A DNA stretch of 12,728 bases from MKRK01 sp001896915. Lineage in GTDB: Bacteria; Bacillota; Clostridia; Oscillospirales; Acutalibacteraceae. The stretch spans positions 1 to 12,728 of the forward strand of contig CALJJF010000208.1 of the NCBI GenBank assembly GCA_937973935.1, in the 5' to 3' direction. A program made the position numbers and the translations under genes. Positions 1-6,651 of the stretch are shown here, in pieces. Below the pieces are notes generated by a model. The model searched no databases and was not told the origin of the DNA. It was given only the letters and a program-made list of their open reading frames with translations. Numbering within the stretch: the stretch's first letter is position 1; each line of letters starts with the position of its first letter.

Positions 1-200
1 GTCCGCGGAACATTGATATTGACATTCTGACCTATGATGATGTAACAGTGAATTCGCCCCAGCTGCAAATCCCCCATCCCAGAATGATGGAGCGGGCGTT
101 CGTGCTGATGCCGCTGTGTGAGATTTGTGACGAGGAACGGTATCGGAAAGCACTGTCAGACATCGGGAAGAACGGTGTTGTGAAAACAGAGCAAGCATGA
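1..200 (+). CDS. folK: HPPK (6-hydroxymethyl-7,8-dihydropterin pyrophosphokinase), C-terminal part
   Basis: The window opens inside this gene, and 65 complete codons plus a TGA stop remain (frame beginning at base 3). HPPK transfers pyrophosphate from ATP to 6-hydroxymethyl-7,8-dihydropterin in the cytoplasm, one step before dihydropteroate synthase in folate synthesis. The visible part begins with the family signature PRNIDIDIL, whose paired Asp residues bind magnesium in known HPPKs. It continues with IPHPRMMERAFVLMPLCEI, the typical C-terminal block. About the N-terminal 60% of a normal 150-170 residue enzyme lies outside the window. In Clostridia folK usually ends a folate cluster, which probably lies just upstream. 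No terminator is visible before the next gene, so the two may be cotranscribed. The product call is confident. Confidence 0.93.
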   Translation, partial: PRNIDIDILTYDDVTVNSPQLQIPHPRMMERAFVLMPLCEICDEERYRKALSDIGKNGVVKTEQA

Positions 201-245
201 ACGAATACATGCATGCTTTTCAGATACAATTAAGAAAGGTGGGAC

Positions 246-326
246 ATGGGCATAGTGATGACTGCTGTCCGGCAGAGTTTTGATCAGCGGATGGTGCATC
301 CTGCTCCTTACTATGAAAAAAAGTGA
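246..326 (+). CDS. Possible 26-residue leader ORF or misplaced N-terminus of the next gene
   Basis: This short ORF starts at an ATG six bases after a strong SD (AAAGG within bases 231-244). It encodes 26 residues and ends at a TGA (324-326) inside the following gene, overlapping it by 14 bases. The following gene's own ATG at 313 has no good SD. Two readings fit. It may be a leader peptide whose translation couples to the downstream gene. Alternatively the A7 run at 316-322 contains one A too many, either as an assembly error or through slippage; removing one A fuses this ORF in frame to the downstream protein and gives it a hydrophilic cytoplasmic N-terminus. No homology is recognised. The peptide is real only if one of these readings holds. 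Confidence 0.3.
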   Translation: MGIVMTAVRQSFDQRMVHPAPYYEKK

Positions 327-1224
327 AAAGACGATCGTAATATCCTTTGTCGGGTTCGTTCTTTGTCTTCTTGTAGCAATCGGATTCATTCTTTCTGCAA
401 CCAAATCGGATGTTTCGGCGATTACGGCAGGAAATTATTCGGTGAATCTGATGGAACAGGGTGAAATCCTGGAGGACAACGGATACATTTTATATGCAAA
501 GCCCGGAAAAAAGGGGATCGTGAAACGGCTTTCGGTCAACGGAGATGACCAGGCGGTACTGTCCGAGCAGGGCAACGGGTTTTTGCAGGTAGTGAATAAC
601 CGCTATTATTTCACCGAGGGAGTAAGGCTGGTTTCTGTCAATAAAAACGGGACAGACAGAAAAATCATATTGGATTATGCCAAGTTTCCCTTAATAAAAG
701 GCGGGTTTGTATTTTATCTGGACAAGGAAAACAGTCTTTGCAAAGCGAAAGTAGCCGGCGGGAAAACCTATCGGATGGACGTGAAAACAGACAAGGTCTT
801 CGCAATTTATAACTATTTTGTTTATTATATCGGGCAGGACAGCAGGCTGTATCGACTGCGGATTGACAATCTTCAGGTGACGGATATGCAAATCAATATG
901 GAAATTGATAAATTTATGATGGACGGAACCCATATTTTCTACCTGTCAAAAGGTGCGGTTTATTCCCAAGGGGGAAATGTTGGGGATCCTCCCGCCAAGC
1001 TTGCGGTGACAGATCGGTTTGTGGTGTTAAACAATCACATCCTATATAATGGGGCCGATGGGATATATCATAAGGATTTGGATAAAACCGAAGACAGCAA
1101 AAAGGTCAATGACCAAAAAGCGACATGCTTCGGAACGGACGGCAAGCTGATCTATTTCTTTGATGACAAGGAGATATTGTATCGGGTCAACGCTGAGGGA
1201 AAAGAGAAATATCAATATCAGTAG
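313..1224 (+). CDS. Single-pass membrane protein with DUF5050-like (YWTD-type) beta-propeller repeats
   Basis: The product is 303 residues from the ATG at 313. A short charged N-terminus (MKKSEK) is followed by one hydrophobic segment at about residues 8-30 (VISFVGFVLCLLVAIGFIL). The rest is probably extracytoplasmic. It consists of repeated strands resembling the DUF5050/YWTD beta-propeller pattern, in which an aromatic-rich strand precedes a basic strand and then a short NG- or DG-type turn (for example YYFTEGVRLVSVNKNGTDRK near 108-127 and YFVYYIGQDSRLYRLRID near 174-191). Such proteins are common and mostly uncharacterised in Clostridia, so only a surface role is inferred. A TTG at 280 would add 11 residues but lacks an SD. 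A better-supported extension begins at ATG 246 if one A is removed from the A7 run at 316-322. It lies 112 bases after folK with no visible terminator between them. Confidence 0.75.
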   Translation: MKKSEKTIVISFVGFVLCLLVAIGFILSATKSDVSAITAGNYSVNLMEQGEILEDNGYILYAKPGKKGIVKRLSVNGDDQAVLSEQGNGFLQVVNNRYYFTEGVRLVSVNKNGTDRKIILDYAKFPLIKGGFVFYLDKENSLCKAKVAGGKTYRMDVKTDKVFAIYNYFVYYIGQDSRLYRLRIDNLQVTDMQINMEIDKFMMDGTHIFYLSKGAVYSQGGNVGDPPAKLAVTDRFVVLNNHILYNGADGIYHKDLDKTEDSKKVNDQKATCFGTDGKLIYFFDDKEILYRVNAEGKEKYQYQ

Positions 1225-1236
1225 AAATATTTCATA

Positions 1237-1265
1237 TGGACAAACAGGATGTTTTGGTATACAAT
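1237..1265 (+). promoter_or_regulatory. Sigma-A-type promoter for the cohesin gene
   Basis: TGGACA (1237-1242) and TACAAT (1260-1265) are separated by exactly 17 bases, each one mismatch from consensus. The predicted transcript begins near 1272 and gives a leader of about 65 bases that contains the 1289-1310 hairpin. The site lies just after the stop of the DUF5050-like gene, so the cohesin gene appears to be independently transcribed. Confidence 0.6.
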
Positions 1266-1288
1266 AAAAATATTCCATTTTCAAGATG

Positions 1289-1310
1289 TTCTTACCCTTA
1301 TGGGTAAGAA
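1289..1310 (+). promoter_or_regulatory. Perfect 9-bp hairpin in the leader of the cohesin gene
   Basis: TTCTTACCC (1289-1297) pairs perfectly with GGGTAAGAA (1302-1310) around a TTAT loop. No T tract follows on the plus strand, so it does not look like an intrinsic terminator for the upstream gene. It lies between the predicted start of transcription and the SD-like AAAGAAAGGA (1314-1323). It could stabilise the mRNA 5' end, act as an RNA control element, or serve as a DNA operator. The function is unknown. Confidence 0.45.
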
Positions 1311-1336
1311 ACCAAAGAAAGGACACGATTTTAATA

Positions 1337-2176
1337 ATGAAAAGATTAATTGCGTTCCTAGTGGTTTTATGCTTACTGTCAGCGTTTTTTGTAACGGCAT
1401 CCGCCGCAGGGCAACTGGTTATGAGCTTGGAGCCATCATCAAAAACCGTAAAAGCCGGTGAGGTTGTTCGGTTAAATCTGGAATTTGACAACAATACCGG
1501 AAAAGATGTCTCCGTGTTTGATTTCACCCTATATTATGACACAACCCGTCTGGAATTTTTATCGGTTACACCGTTTATCAAAAATAAACTAAATGATTCC
1601 TATCTGGGCGAGATAGAAACCTCCATGAATAAAGATTTTTTGTATGTCATGTATATAGACGATTTTACGTCAACCTCACAAAGCCCCATAACAAAAGACC
1701 AGAAAAAAATTCTGTCGTTGAACTTCCGGGCGAGACCTGACGCTCCTATGGGAGATGCAACCTTTGAACCCAAGTCGCCAACTGCTACTGATTTTGAAAT
1801 GGAAAATAATTTTCCTATCAAATTTGAAGCGACAAAAATCAGTGTGGTAGGGGATCCGACGACAACGCCACCACCGACAACGGTGAAAACAGATGCCAGT
1901 GGGAATACAGTCACAGCCATTACCACTGCCCGGCAGGGAACATCAGCCAAAACCACCAAGTTTGTTATGAAAACAACAAAAGGTGAAATCACCATCATTC
2001 CCGTGACGACAGAGGAACAAACAACCACGGAAAAAACATCAGCCCCTACCTTTACGAATGGTAATCCGGGAGACGACGATGACAGCGATGTGGCGATGAC
2101 AATGATTTTACCATGTGGATTATCATCATTGCAGTTTTGGTGCTTGTGGCGGGAGCCGGCGGCGTTATCTTTATGA
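1337..2176 (+). CDS. Secreted cohesin-domain protein with Thr-rich linker (C-terminal anchor frameshifted)
   Basis: As read, this encodes 279 residues. Residues 1-24 are a clear Sec signal peptide (basic MKR, hydrophobic core, ASAA cleavage region). Residues about 27-171 resemble a cohesin domain: an early KTVKAGEVV strand, the typical FDFTLYYDTTRLEF block at 61-74, a MYIDDF segment, and a late strand ending in APMGDATF. Cohesins bind dockerins on partner proteins such as cellulosomal enzymes. Residues about 173-238 are a Thr/Pro-rich linker, followed by an acidic stretch. The last 28 residues in this frame look random. The -1 frame instead encodes an excellent transmembrane anchor ending at 2208, so a base appears to be missing between 2083 and 2100. 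The ATG at 1337 is chosen because the signal peptide begins there; the SD-like AAAGAAAGGA lies 13 bases upstream. The cohesin call is from pattern recognition only. Confidence 0.7.
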   Translation: MKRLIAFLVVLCLLSAFFVTASAAGQLVMSLEPSSKTVKAGEVVRLNLEFDNNTGKDVSVFDFTLYYDTTRLEFLSVTPFIKNKLNDSYLGEIETSMNKDFLYVMYIDDFTSTSQSPITKDQKKILSLNFRARPDAPMGDATFEPKSPTATDFEMENNFPIKFEATKISVVGDPTTTPPPTTVKTDASGNTVTAITTARQGTSAKTTKFVMKTTKGEITIIPVTTEEQTTTEKTSAPTFTNGNPGDDDDSDVAMTMILPCGLSSLQFWCLWREPAALSL

Positions 2177-2208
2177 TATATTCAAAGAACAAAAAACTGG
2201 AGCAATAA
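2083..2208 (+). other. Out-of-frame membrane anchor belonging to the cohesin protein
   Basis: In the -1 frame relative to the cohesin gene, these bases encode GDDNDFTMW, then a roughly 20-residue hydrophobic helix (IIIAVLVLVAGAGGVIFMI), then a basic tail (YSKNKKLEQ) and a TAA at 2206-2208. This is a typical stop-transfer anchor, and its acidic lead-in continues the GDDDDSD of the main frame. An upstream TGA in this frame (2080-2082) places the shift after base 2082. Inserting one base near 2090 would restore a protein of about 290 residues. No LPxTG sortase motif is present, so anchoring would be by the helix. Confidence 0.7.
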
Positions 2209-2250
2209 GCAATGCAAGTCCCTGTTGTCAACCGGGAATAGAATGATACA

Positions 2251-2282
2251 AAAAGCTGCCGTTCGACCGAACGGCAGCTTTT
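2251..2282. terminator. Bidirectional intrinsic terminator between convergent units
   Basis: A perfect 14-bp stem (2251-2264 with 2269-2282) has a 4-base GACC loop and a GC-rich core (GCTGCCGTTC). The flanking A and T runs give a U tract on both transcripts. It lies 42 bases after the displaced cohesin stop and 27 bases beyond the stop of the minus-strand pilin operon, so it serves both. Confidence 0.9.
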
Positions 2283-2309
2283 ATCGTTGACGGGAAAGAC
2301 GCTTGTCGG

Positions 2310-3407
2310 TTAAGGTTCCTGTGTAGAAGCGGTATAAGGTACCATCAATATTTCTACGGTTTTTACAATGTTGGTACCGTCAGTGGTTTTGGCAGTGACG
2401 ATGACAGACATGTTGGTCAGGCCTCTGGAATACAGCTTGATTTGTCGGAAATTAATGATTTCAAAATAGGCGTTTTCATAGCTGTCCAAAGACCAGCTGA
2501 TGGCTCTGTTTGATGTGTCCTGGGGAAGGGCAAAAGCACTAATTGTGATCGAACCGGGTCCGTAGATCAGCTGGCTGGAAGGTTGAACGACCAAATCGGT
2601 GGCTTTGACGGTCTGATTGGACATGGTGATGATCTTAGAGGCGGAAATGGCCGATCCGTCTGCAGTGGTGGCAACCACCGTAACCGTTCCGTTTCGAAGC
2701 GCTTTTAATTTTCCGGTGGGGCTTATGGCTGCGTTGCCGGTTCCGGCTTTGACAGACCAATAAATATTTTTATTCGTAGCATCAACCGGAAGGACGCTGA
2801 CCCCCATCTGCAACTCACCGTTGTTCTCGGTGATCAGGTCCGTACTACTGGTGACGATTAAGGATTGCACATATTTCAGTGATTTGATTCGTTTGCTGTA
2901 TGTGAGAGAGTTGCCCGTAAGAACCTCGGTTACGATAGCAGTTGTGGCAGGTGCATGCTCCAGATTGTTGATAAAGACTGTGGTTGACAGCTTATAGACA
3001 GAAGCACCGCTTTTCAGCATGTTTACGGTAATCCCAAGAATGTTTCCGCTTTTTGTAAATGTCATGTTGCAGAGAATTTCCGACGAAGCGGAAATGGGAG
3101 TTTCGCTTGCTTGTCCGACCTTTTTATACAAAATATTATTTCTTTGAAAAATATAATATTCACCGTCCAGTCCCGTGCCGGGGACTAAGTTGGTGCTCAA
3201 TGTGACTTGGCTGGCATTTTGCAGCTCGGACTTGACGGTCTCCACAATATTCTGTGCGGTTGACTGGATATTGAGATTGTCGTTTACGTCCTTGTTTGAA
3301 TTGGTCATAAAGGAAAACATGCTCAATATGACACCCAAAATAAGAACGGTAATGGCGAGGGTAACGATAAGCTCAATGAGGGTAAATCCGTTTTTGTGTT
3401 GTTTCAT
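2310..3407 (-). CDS. PilW-like minor pilin/pseudopilin with two C-terminal Ig-like (BIG2) domains
   Basis: The product is 365 residues. MKQHKNG|FTLIEL is a textbook type III prepilin signal: basic leader, PilD cleavage after Gly7, Phe as the new N-terminus, and Glu at +5. A hydrophobic alpha-helix runs to about residue 30, followed by a pilin-like helix and strand region to about 170. Residues about 177-263 and 269-357 resemble two bacterial Ig-like group 2 (BIG2) domains, each with a VLPVDATNKNIYWSV- or ALPQDTSNRAISWSL-type block and a final VATTADGS- or VTAKTTDGT-type strand. BIG2 domains occur in adhesins such as intimin. The protein is last in the pilin operon, starting 19 bases after the PilV-like gene. 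The ATG at 3407 was chosen over an upstream one because the prepilin leader begins there. The inferred role is pilus-tip or priming subunit with adhesive display. Confidence 0.88.
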   Translation of the reverse strand: MKQHKNGFTLIELIVTLAITVLILGVILSMFSFMTNSNKDVNDNLNIQSTAQNIVETVKSELQNASQVTLSTNLVPGTGLDGEYYIFQRNNILYKKVGQASETPISASSEILCNMTFTKSGNILGITVNMLKSGASVYKLSTTVFINNLEHAPATTAIVTEVLTGNSLTYSKRIKSLKYVQSLIVTSSTDLITENNGELQMGVSVLPVDATNKNIYWSVKAGTGNAAISPTGKLKALRNGTVTVVATTADGSAISASKIITMSNQTVKATDLVVQPSSQLIYGPGSITISAFALPQDTSNRAISWSLDSYENAYFEIINFRQIKLYSRGLTNMSVIVTAKTTDGTNIVKTVEILMVPYTASTQEP

Positions 3408-3426
3408 GGTGCCAGTCCCTTCCCGG

Positions 3427-3774
3427 TCATGAATTGGGTACAAAATATTTGTATTCAGCATCTCCGTTTTTCCCGTTGATTAAATTCCCGTTTGCCGTAA
3501 TCGGAGAGGTTCCGAACTGAACCTGAAAATTCGTGGTGGTTTCTGCTATGGTGACATCTTCTGCCGGAGGGCTTTGGTTGCCTGCTTTTTGTTCCACGCC
3601 CCCGGCCGCATTGAAGACCGTCTGTTTTTGGGCAGCTGTTCGGTTCAGCATCAGTCCGATGAATAAGAAAATGGTGCAGACAAAAAGACCGACAATGAGG
3701 AACAAGGCAATGCTCACCACGGCCTCGACCAATGTCATGCCCTTTTTATGATTGCGATGATGGGTGTGTTTCAT
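3427..3774 (-). CDS. PilV-like minor pilin/pseudopilin
   Basis: A small protein of 115 residues. The basic, His-rich leader MKHTHHRNHKKG ends in the cleavage Gly12, followed by MTLVEAVVS with the conserved Glu at +5. A strongly hydrophobic helix follows to about residue 42. The globular part is short (about 70 residues) and has no cysteine pair. PilD would be expected to cleave and methylate it, and PilB/PilC to assemble it with the other minor pilins. Its ATG overlaps the TGA of the PilX-like gene by one base (TGATG), a classic sign of translational coupling. The next gene starts 19 bases after its stop. The order X-V-W matches minor-pilin operons elsewhere. Confidence 0.85.
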   Translation of the reverse strand: MKHTHHRNHKKGMTLVEAVVSIALFLIVGLFVCTIFLFIGLMLNRTAAQKQTVFNAAGGVEQKAGNQSPPAEDVTIAETTTNFQVQFGTSPITANGNLINGKNGDAEYKYFVPNS

Positions 3775-5606
3775 CAGTTCGACCAGCTTTCCAGTTCCCA
3801 GGACACAGATCCGGCAACGGTGGTTGTTGTCACGGCTTCCGCCGGAGGGCTGATGTTGAGGATTTCCAAAGGAGTATCTTTTATGATGGGTTTGCTGTAA
3901 AAAACAGAAACATTGCTGTTGATGGTTACGGTTTTGACGGTGCAGGAGCCTATGAATTTATAGGTGGTCAGTGGGGAACCGTCTGCAAAAAAGGAACCTT
4001 TGGGCATATAAACACAGGCATCCAGCTCGGAATTGTTCGTCAGGTTGATGGCTTGGGTTCCCGTTCCGTCCCCGATGATAAACAGCTTCGGATTGTTTCC
4101 TCTGGGGTACATTCCGAAATACTGATTGCTGGTCAGGTTAAACTGAACATTACCCTTCAGATAAATAAATACATTATAATTGCCGACGACTTCAAATTTG
4201 AGACCGTTACCGGTATCGAAATTCGTATTATCCAGCAACAGTACAATGTCTTTTGTATCTGCATTAATCCGGATGGTTGTTCCGTAAGAATGGGATTTCA
4301 GAGTGTTGATAAAGGCGGTCGTAATCTTACCGCTGCCGGTGATGGTGTAATTGGAATAGGGCGGCGGATCCGTAGGCTCTTTTTCTAGGCTGATAATCGG
4401 CAGTACCGGTCCGATGTAGGGGGTAAAATCCCGGAGAGGAATGAGCTGGTCCGGTGTGGTCGGGGGGACATAGGGATCGGAGAGCTTGGTAACGGTTCCG
4501 CTGACTAGATTGGAGTAATCCGGTTTTGAGAAGCTGCCGTAATAGGTCAGATTTCCATATATTTTTCCACCCCAGGATAAGGTGGCGGAGGTTCCCGTGG
4601 CGGCGTTTCTGTTGATGGTGCCGTTTGAAATGGTCATGTAGCTGTCGCTGCTCGCGTTCCCGTTTACATAGGCACCGCCTGTGACGGTCAGATAACCGTT
4701 GGTTTTTACGTTTCCGCTCACATTTCCGCCCGCCAAGGAGAAGTTCCCGTTGGCATACGCATTGCCATAGACACGTCCGCCGTTTAGGTTCAGATAGTTT
4801 TTTGAATATAAATCTTTGCCGATGGTACCATCGTTATAGGTAAATCCCTTTTCCGCATAAACGTTGCCGCCTACATAAGCACCGTTTCCCATTGTCCCGC
4901 TGCCTTTCAGCATCAGGTCACCCTCGACCCGCCCTCCTCCGGACATGGATACATTGCCGAAACAGATCAGCTCACTGGTGGAATGGGTGCCCCCGGTGAA
5001 GGTTACATCGCTGCGGGCAATCACTCGACCGGTTACCTTGCTGCCGTTGGAAAAGGTGAATTTTCCGTTGACATAAGCGTTGCCGATCAGGTTACAGGTG
5101 TTAAAGCCGCTGTCGCCGTCCACATAAAACACATTGTCGGTGGGGATGATGCCGGAAGAAACAGGGGTGGACGGGGGTGTGACCGTCCGCTTTGCCATAT
5201 AGGCAACAACCGTCCGGGTTCCTTCGTATTGCCCTGAGCCGGAGGCTGCTGTAATCCGGCTGTATTTAGCGGTTGCGCTAATTTTCAGCTTGTCGCTGTT
5301 GGTATTGGTCTTATCCGGGTAATATTCAACAGTGACTTCATAGCTGCCCATACCCTTCAGAGACCCTCTGCCCACATTGCTGACAAGATAGCTGATTTCA
5401 CCGGGATTGTTTTTGATGTATTCAACCGTGGTGCTGATGGCCGATTTTGCCGTGAAGTATGCCTGCTGCGCATTGGCGGCGACCTGTGTGGTGCTTTCCG
5501 AAACATAGAGCATGGAGAATAGGGCTGTTGATAAAATCATGACTACTGTGAATAAACACAGCACCCAAACGAGAGTGTTTCCGTCTTTTTTTCTTAAAAT
5601 GTTCAA
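3774..5606 (-). CDS. PilX-like surface protein with beta-helix-like Gly/Asn repeats
   Basis: The product is 610 residues. A short basic N-terminus with G9-NTLVWVL and a hydrophobic helix at about residues 11-35 resembles PilX-type pilins, which lack the +5 Glu; cleavage by PilD after Gly9 is possible. An alpha/beta region follows to about 135. Residues about 172-360 are short, irregular Gly/Asn-rich repeats (GNAYVNGKF, GNVYAEKGF, GNAYANGNF, GNVKTNGYL), suggesting a parallel beta-helix like bactofilin-type or polymer-forming domains. A Pro-rich spacer precedes a C-terminal domain at about 425-570 (LFIIGDGTG, ACVYMPKGSF) that resembles the DUF7305 family found on PilX-like proteins. The TTG at 5606 is chosen because GGAGG lies 8 bases upstream; a GTG at 5615 overlaps that SD. 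It is first in the operon and ends in a TGATG overlap with the next gene. Confidence 0.8.
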   Translation of the reverse strand: MNILRKKDGNTLVWVLCLFTVVMILSTALFSMLYVSESTTQVAANAQQAYFTAKSAISTTVEYIKNNPGEISYLVSNVGRGSLKGMGSYEVTVEYYPDKTNTNSDKLKISATAKYSRITAASGSGQYEGTRTVVAYMAKRTVTPPSTPVSSGIIPTDNVFYVDGDSGFNTCNLIGNAYVNGKFTFSNGSKVTGRVIARSDVTFTGGTHSTSELICFGNVSMSGGGRVEGDLMLKGSGTMGNGAYVGGNVYAEKGFTYNDGTIGKDLYSKNYLNLNGGRVYGNAYANGNFSLAGGNVSGNVKTNGYLTVTGGAYVNGNASSDSYMTISNGTINRNAATGTSATLSWGGKIYGNLTYYGSFSKPDYSNLVSGTVTKLSDPYVPPTTPDQLIPLRDFTPYIGPVLPIISLEKEPTDPPPYSNYTITGSGKITTAFINTLKSHSYGTTIRINADTKDIVLLLDNTNFDTGNGLKFEVVGNYNVFIYLKGNVQFNLTSNQYFGMYPRGNNPKLFIIGDGTGTQAINLTNNSELDACVYMPKGSFFADGSPLTTYKFIGSCTVKTVTINSNVSVFYSKPIIKDTPLEILNISPPAEAVTTTTVAGSVSWELESWSN

Positions 5607-5614
5607 GCTGTCCA

Positions 5615-5619
5615 CCTCC
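5615..5619 (-). promoter_or_regulatory. Ribosome binding site that selects the TTG start at 5606
   Basis: GGAGG on the minus strand sits 8 bases before the TTG at 5606-5604. The longer-frame GTG (5615-5613) begins on the last G of this motif, so it cannot use it. Confidence 0.7.
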
Positions 5620-5669
5620 GTAAATCGCAGAAAATATCGGTTTTAAAAAGAGTTTTCCGTCTTGCTTTC

Positions 5670-5698
5670 ATTATAGTAATTGAAGTGGGACATGTCAA
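5670..5698 (-). promoter_or_regulatory. Consensus sigma-A promoter of the minor-pilin operon
   Basis: On the minus strand TTGACA (5698-5693) and TATAAT (5675-5670) are both perfect consensus hexamers with the ideal 17-base spacer. The predicted start of transcription, near 5663, lies about 57 bases before the TTG of the PilX-like gene. This makes the three pilin genes a separate, probably strongly transcribed unit even though pilD lies upstream in the same direction. Confidence 0.85.
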
Positions 5699-5701
5699 TA
5701 A

Positions 5702-5753
5702 AACGACCGAAATAATTCACAAATGACGCAAAAATTATATGGAAACGGTCGTT
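5702..5753 (-). terminator. Long-loop inverted repeat after pilD (weak terminator or operator)
   Basis: AACGACCG (5702-5709) and CGGTCGTT (5746-5753) are perfect 8-base inverted arms. An inner, imperfectly placed AATAATT/AATTAT pair could extend the structure. On the minus strand the distal arm runs into TTTTATT, which would allow weak termination of pilD. The repeat also abuts the -35 of the pilin operon promoter, so an operator role is possible. The 36-base loop makes a strong terminator doubtful. Confidence 0.4.
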
Positions 5754-6508
5754 CATATGTGAAGTATTTCCAAATACCACTCGATGAGGTTATTTCCCAC
5801 AAGAAAAGAAACCGCAACTGACGCCGCAATATAGGGACCGAAGGGAATGGCGGTTTTTCTGTCCGCTTGTTTGGTAATCATCAGAATAACGCCCACAAGA
5901 GCCGCAGCCACAGAAGCAAAAAGCATCGTGAGCAAAATCAGCTTCCAGCCAAGCAGAATGCCGCAGGCCGCAAACAGCTTCACGTCTCCCTCGCCGATCC
6001 CCCCCGTCAGCCGAGAAAGGGCATAGAGGGGAGCGCTGATGCACACAAGCCCGATGAGCCTGTCCCACAGGGAAAGCTCTCCTGTAAAAACGAGCAGAAC
6101 AAGACCGCACAAAAAAATGATAACATGGAACCGGTCGGGAATGTAGGTTTCGTCGATATCAATGAAAGTGAGGCTGACCAGACAGGCTGACACCACACAG
6201 AATACGAAGGCATAGAGGGAAAAACCGTATACCCAAAAGCATAGGGTGAATAAAATCCCGGTCAGAAGCTCCACAAAGGGATAGCGAAAGCTGATTGATT
6301 TTTTGCAGTACCGGCATTTGCCCAGCAAAACGATAAAGCTGACCACAGGCACGAGATCAGACCACTGCAAGGAATGGCTGCAGTTCGGACAAAAAGAAGA
6401 ACCCTTCATCACTCCCATTTCGTTGGGGATACGATAAATGAGAACATTGAGAAAGCTGCCGATGGAAATGCCGAATAGAAAAGCAAAGGGCAAAATGAGT
6501 TCAGTCAT
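5753..6508 (-). CDS. pilD: Type IV prepilin peptidase / N-methyltransferase (A24 family)
   Basis: A polytopic inner-membrane enzyme of 251 residues that cleaves prepilin leaders after Gly and N-methylates the new N-terminus. The N-terminal domain has GSFLNVLIYRIP at 17-28 and the two CxxC pairs C40-C43 and C65-C68, which in full-length bifunctional enzymes bind zinc. The aspartic protease motifs are present: FIDIDETYIPD at 115-125 and GEGDVK at 172-177 with D175. Several hydrophobic helices fill the rest, as expected. Substrates are encoded just downstream. The ATG at 6508 was chosen because the family N-terminus begins there; AAAAGGA lies 12 bases upstream, and another ATG four codons earlier directly abuts that site. 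The gene is divergent from pilB. Confidence 0.95.
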   Translation of the reverse strand: MTELILPFAFLFGISIGSFLNVLIYRIPNEMGVMKGSSFCPNCSHSLQWSDLVPVVSFIVLLGKCRYCKKSISFRYPFVELLTGILFTLCFWVYGFSLYAFVFCVVSACLVSLTFIDIDETYIPDRFHVIIFLCGLVLLVFTGELSLWDRLIGLVCISAPLYALSRLTGGIGEGDVKLFAACGILLGWKLILLTMLFASVAAALVGVILMITKQADRKTAIPFGPYIAASVAVSFLVGNNLIEWYLEILHI

Positions 6509-6651
6509 AGTATGGTTCATTCCTTTTGTAATATTTGAGCGTGTGGAATTTTTCTGCAGCTCAGGAAAACGGCATGTCCAATCACTACATTTTGTATGCC
6601 GCCCGGAAAAAGACATTTGCAATTGAAAGAATGGCAAATAATTATAAGGTT

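Noticed and set aside
197..283. A 28-codon ORF starting at an ATGA overlap with the folK stop
   Set aside because: No SD precedes it, it has no recognisable sequence, and it overlaps the better-supported ATG at 246 in another frame.
1042..1527. A 161-codon minus-strand ORF across the DUF5050-like and cohesin genes
   Set aside because: It crosses the promoter and hairpin between two supported plus-strand genes and has no SD or domain.
2083..2130. Programmed -1 frameshift in the cohesin gene
   Set aside because: No slippery heptamer lies in the zero-frame register; the A/T stretch ATGATTTTACC has the wrong codon phasing.
3732..4388. A 218-codon plus-strand ORF antisense to the PilX-like gene
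   Set aside because: It is a shadow of the real minus-strand frame; it starts without an SD, has no recognisable domain, and the minus-strand protein is clearly coding here.
4500..5090. Possible DNA tandem repeat or CRISPR-like array
   Set aside because: The repetition is at the protein level (Gly/Asn motifs) with diverged DNA and irregular spacing; there are no identical repeats and unique spacers.
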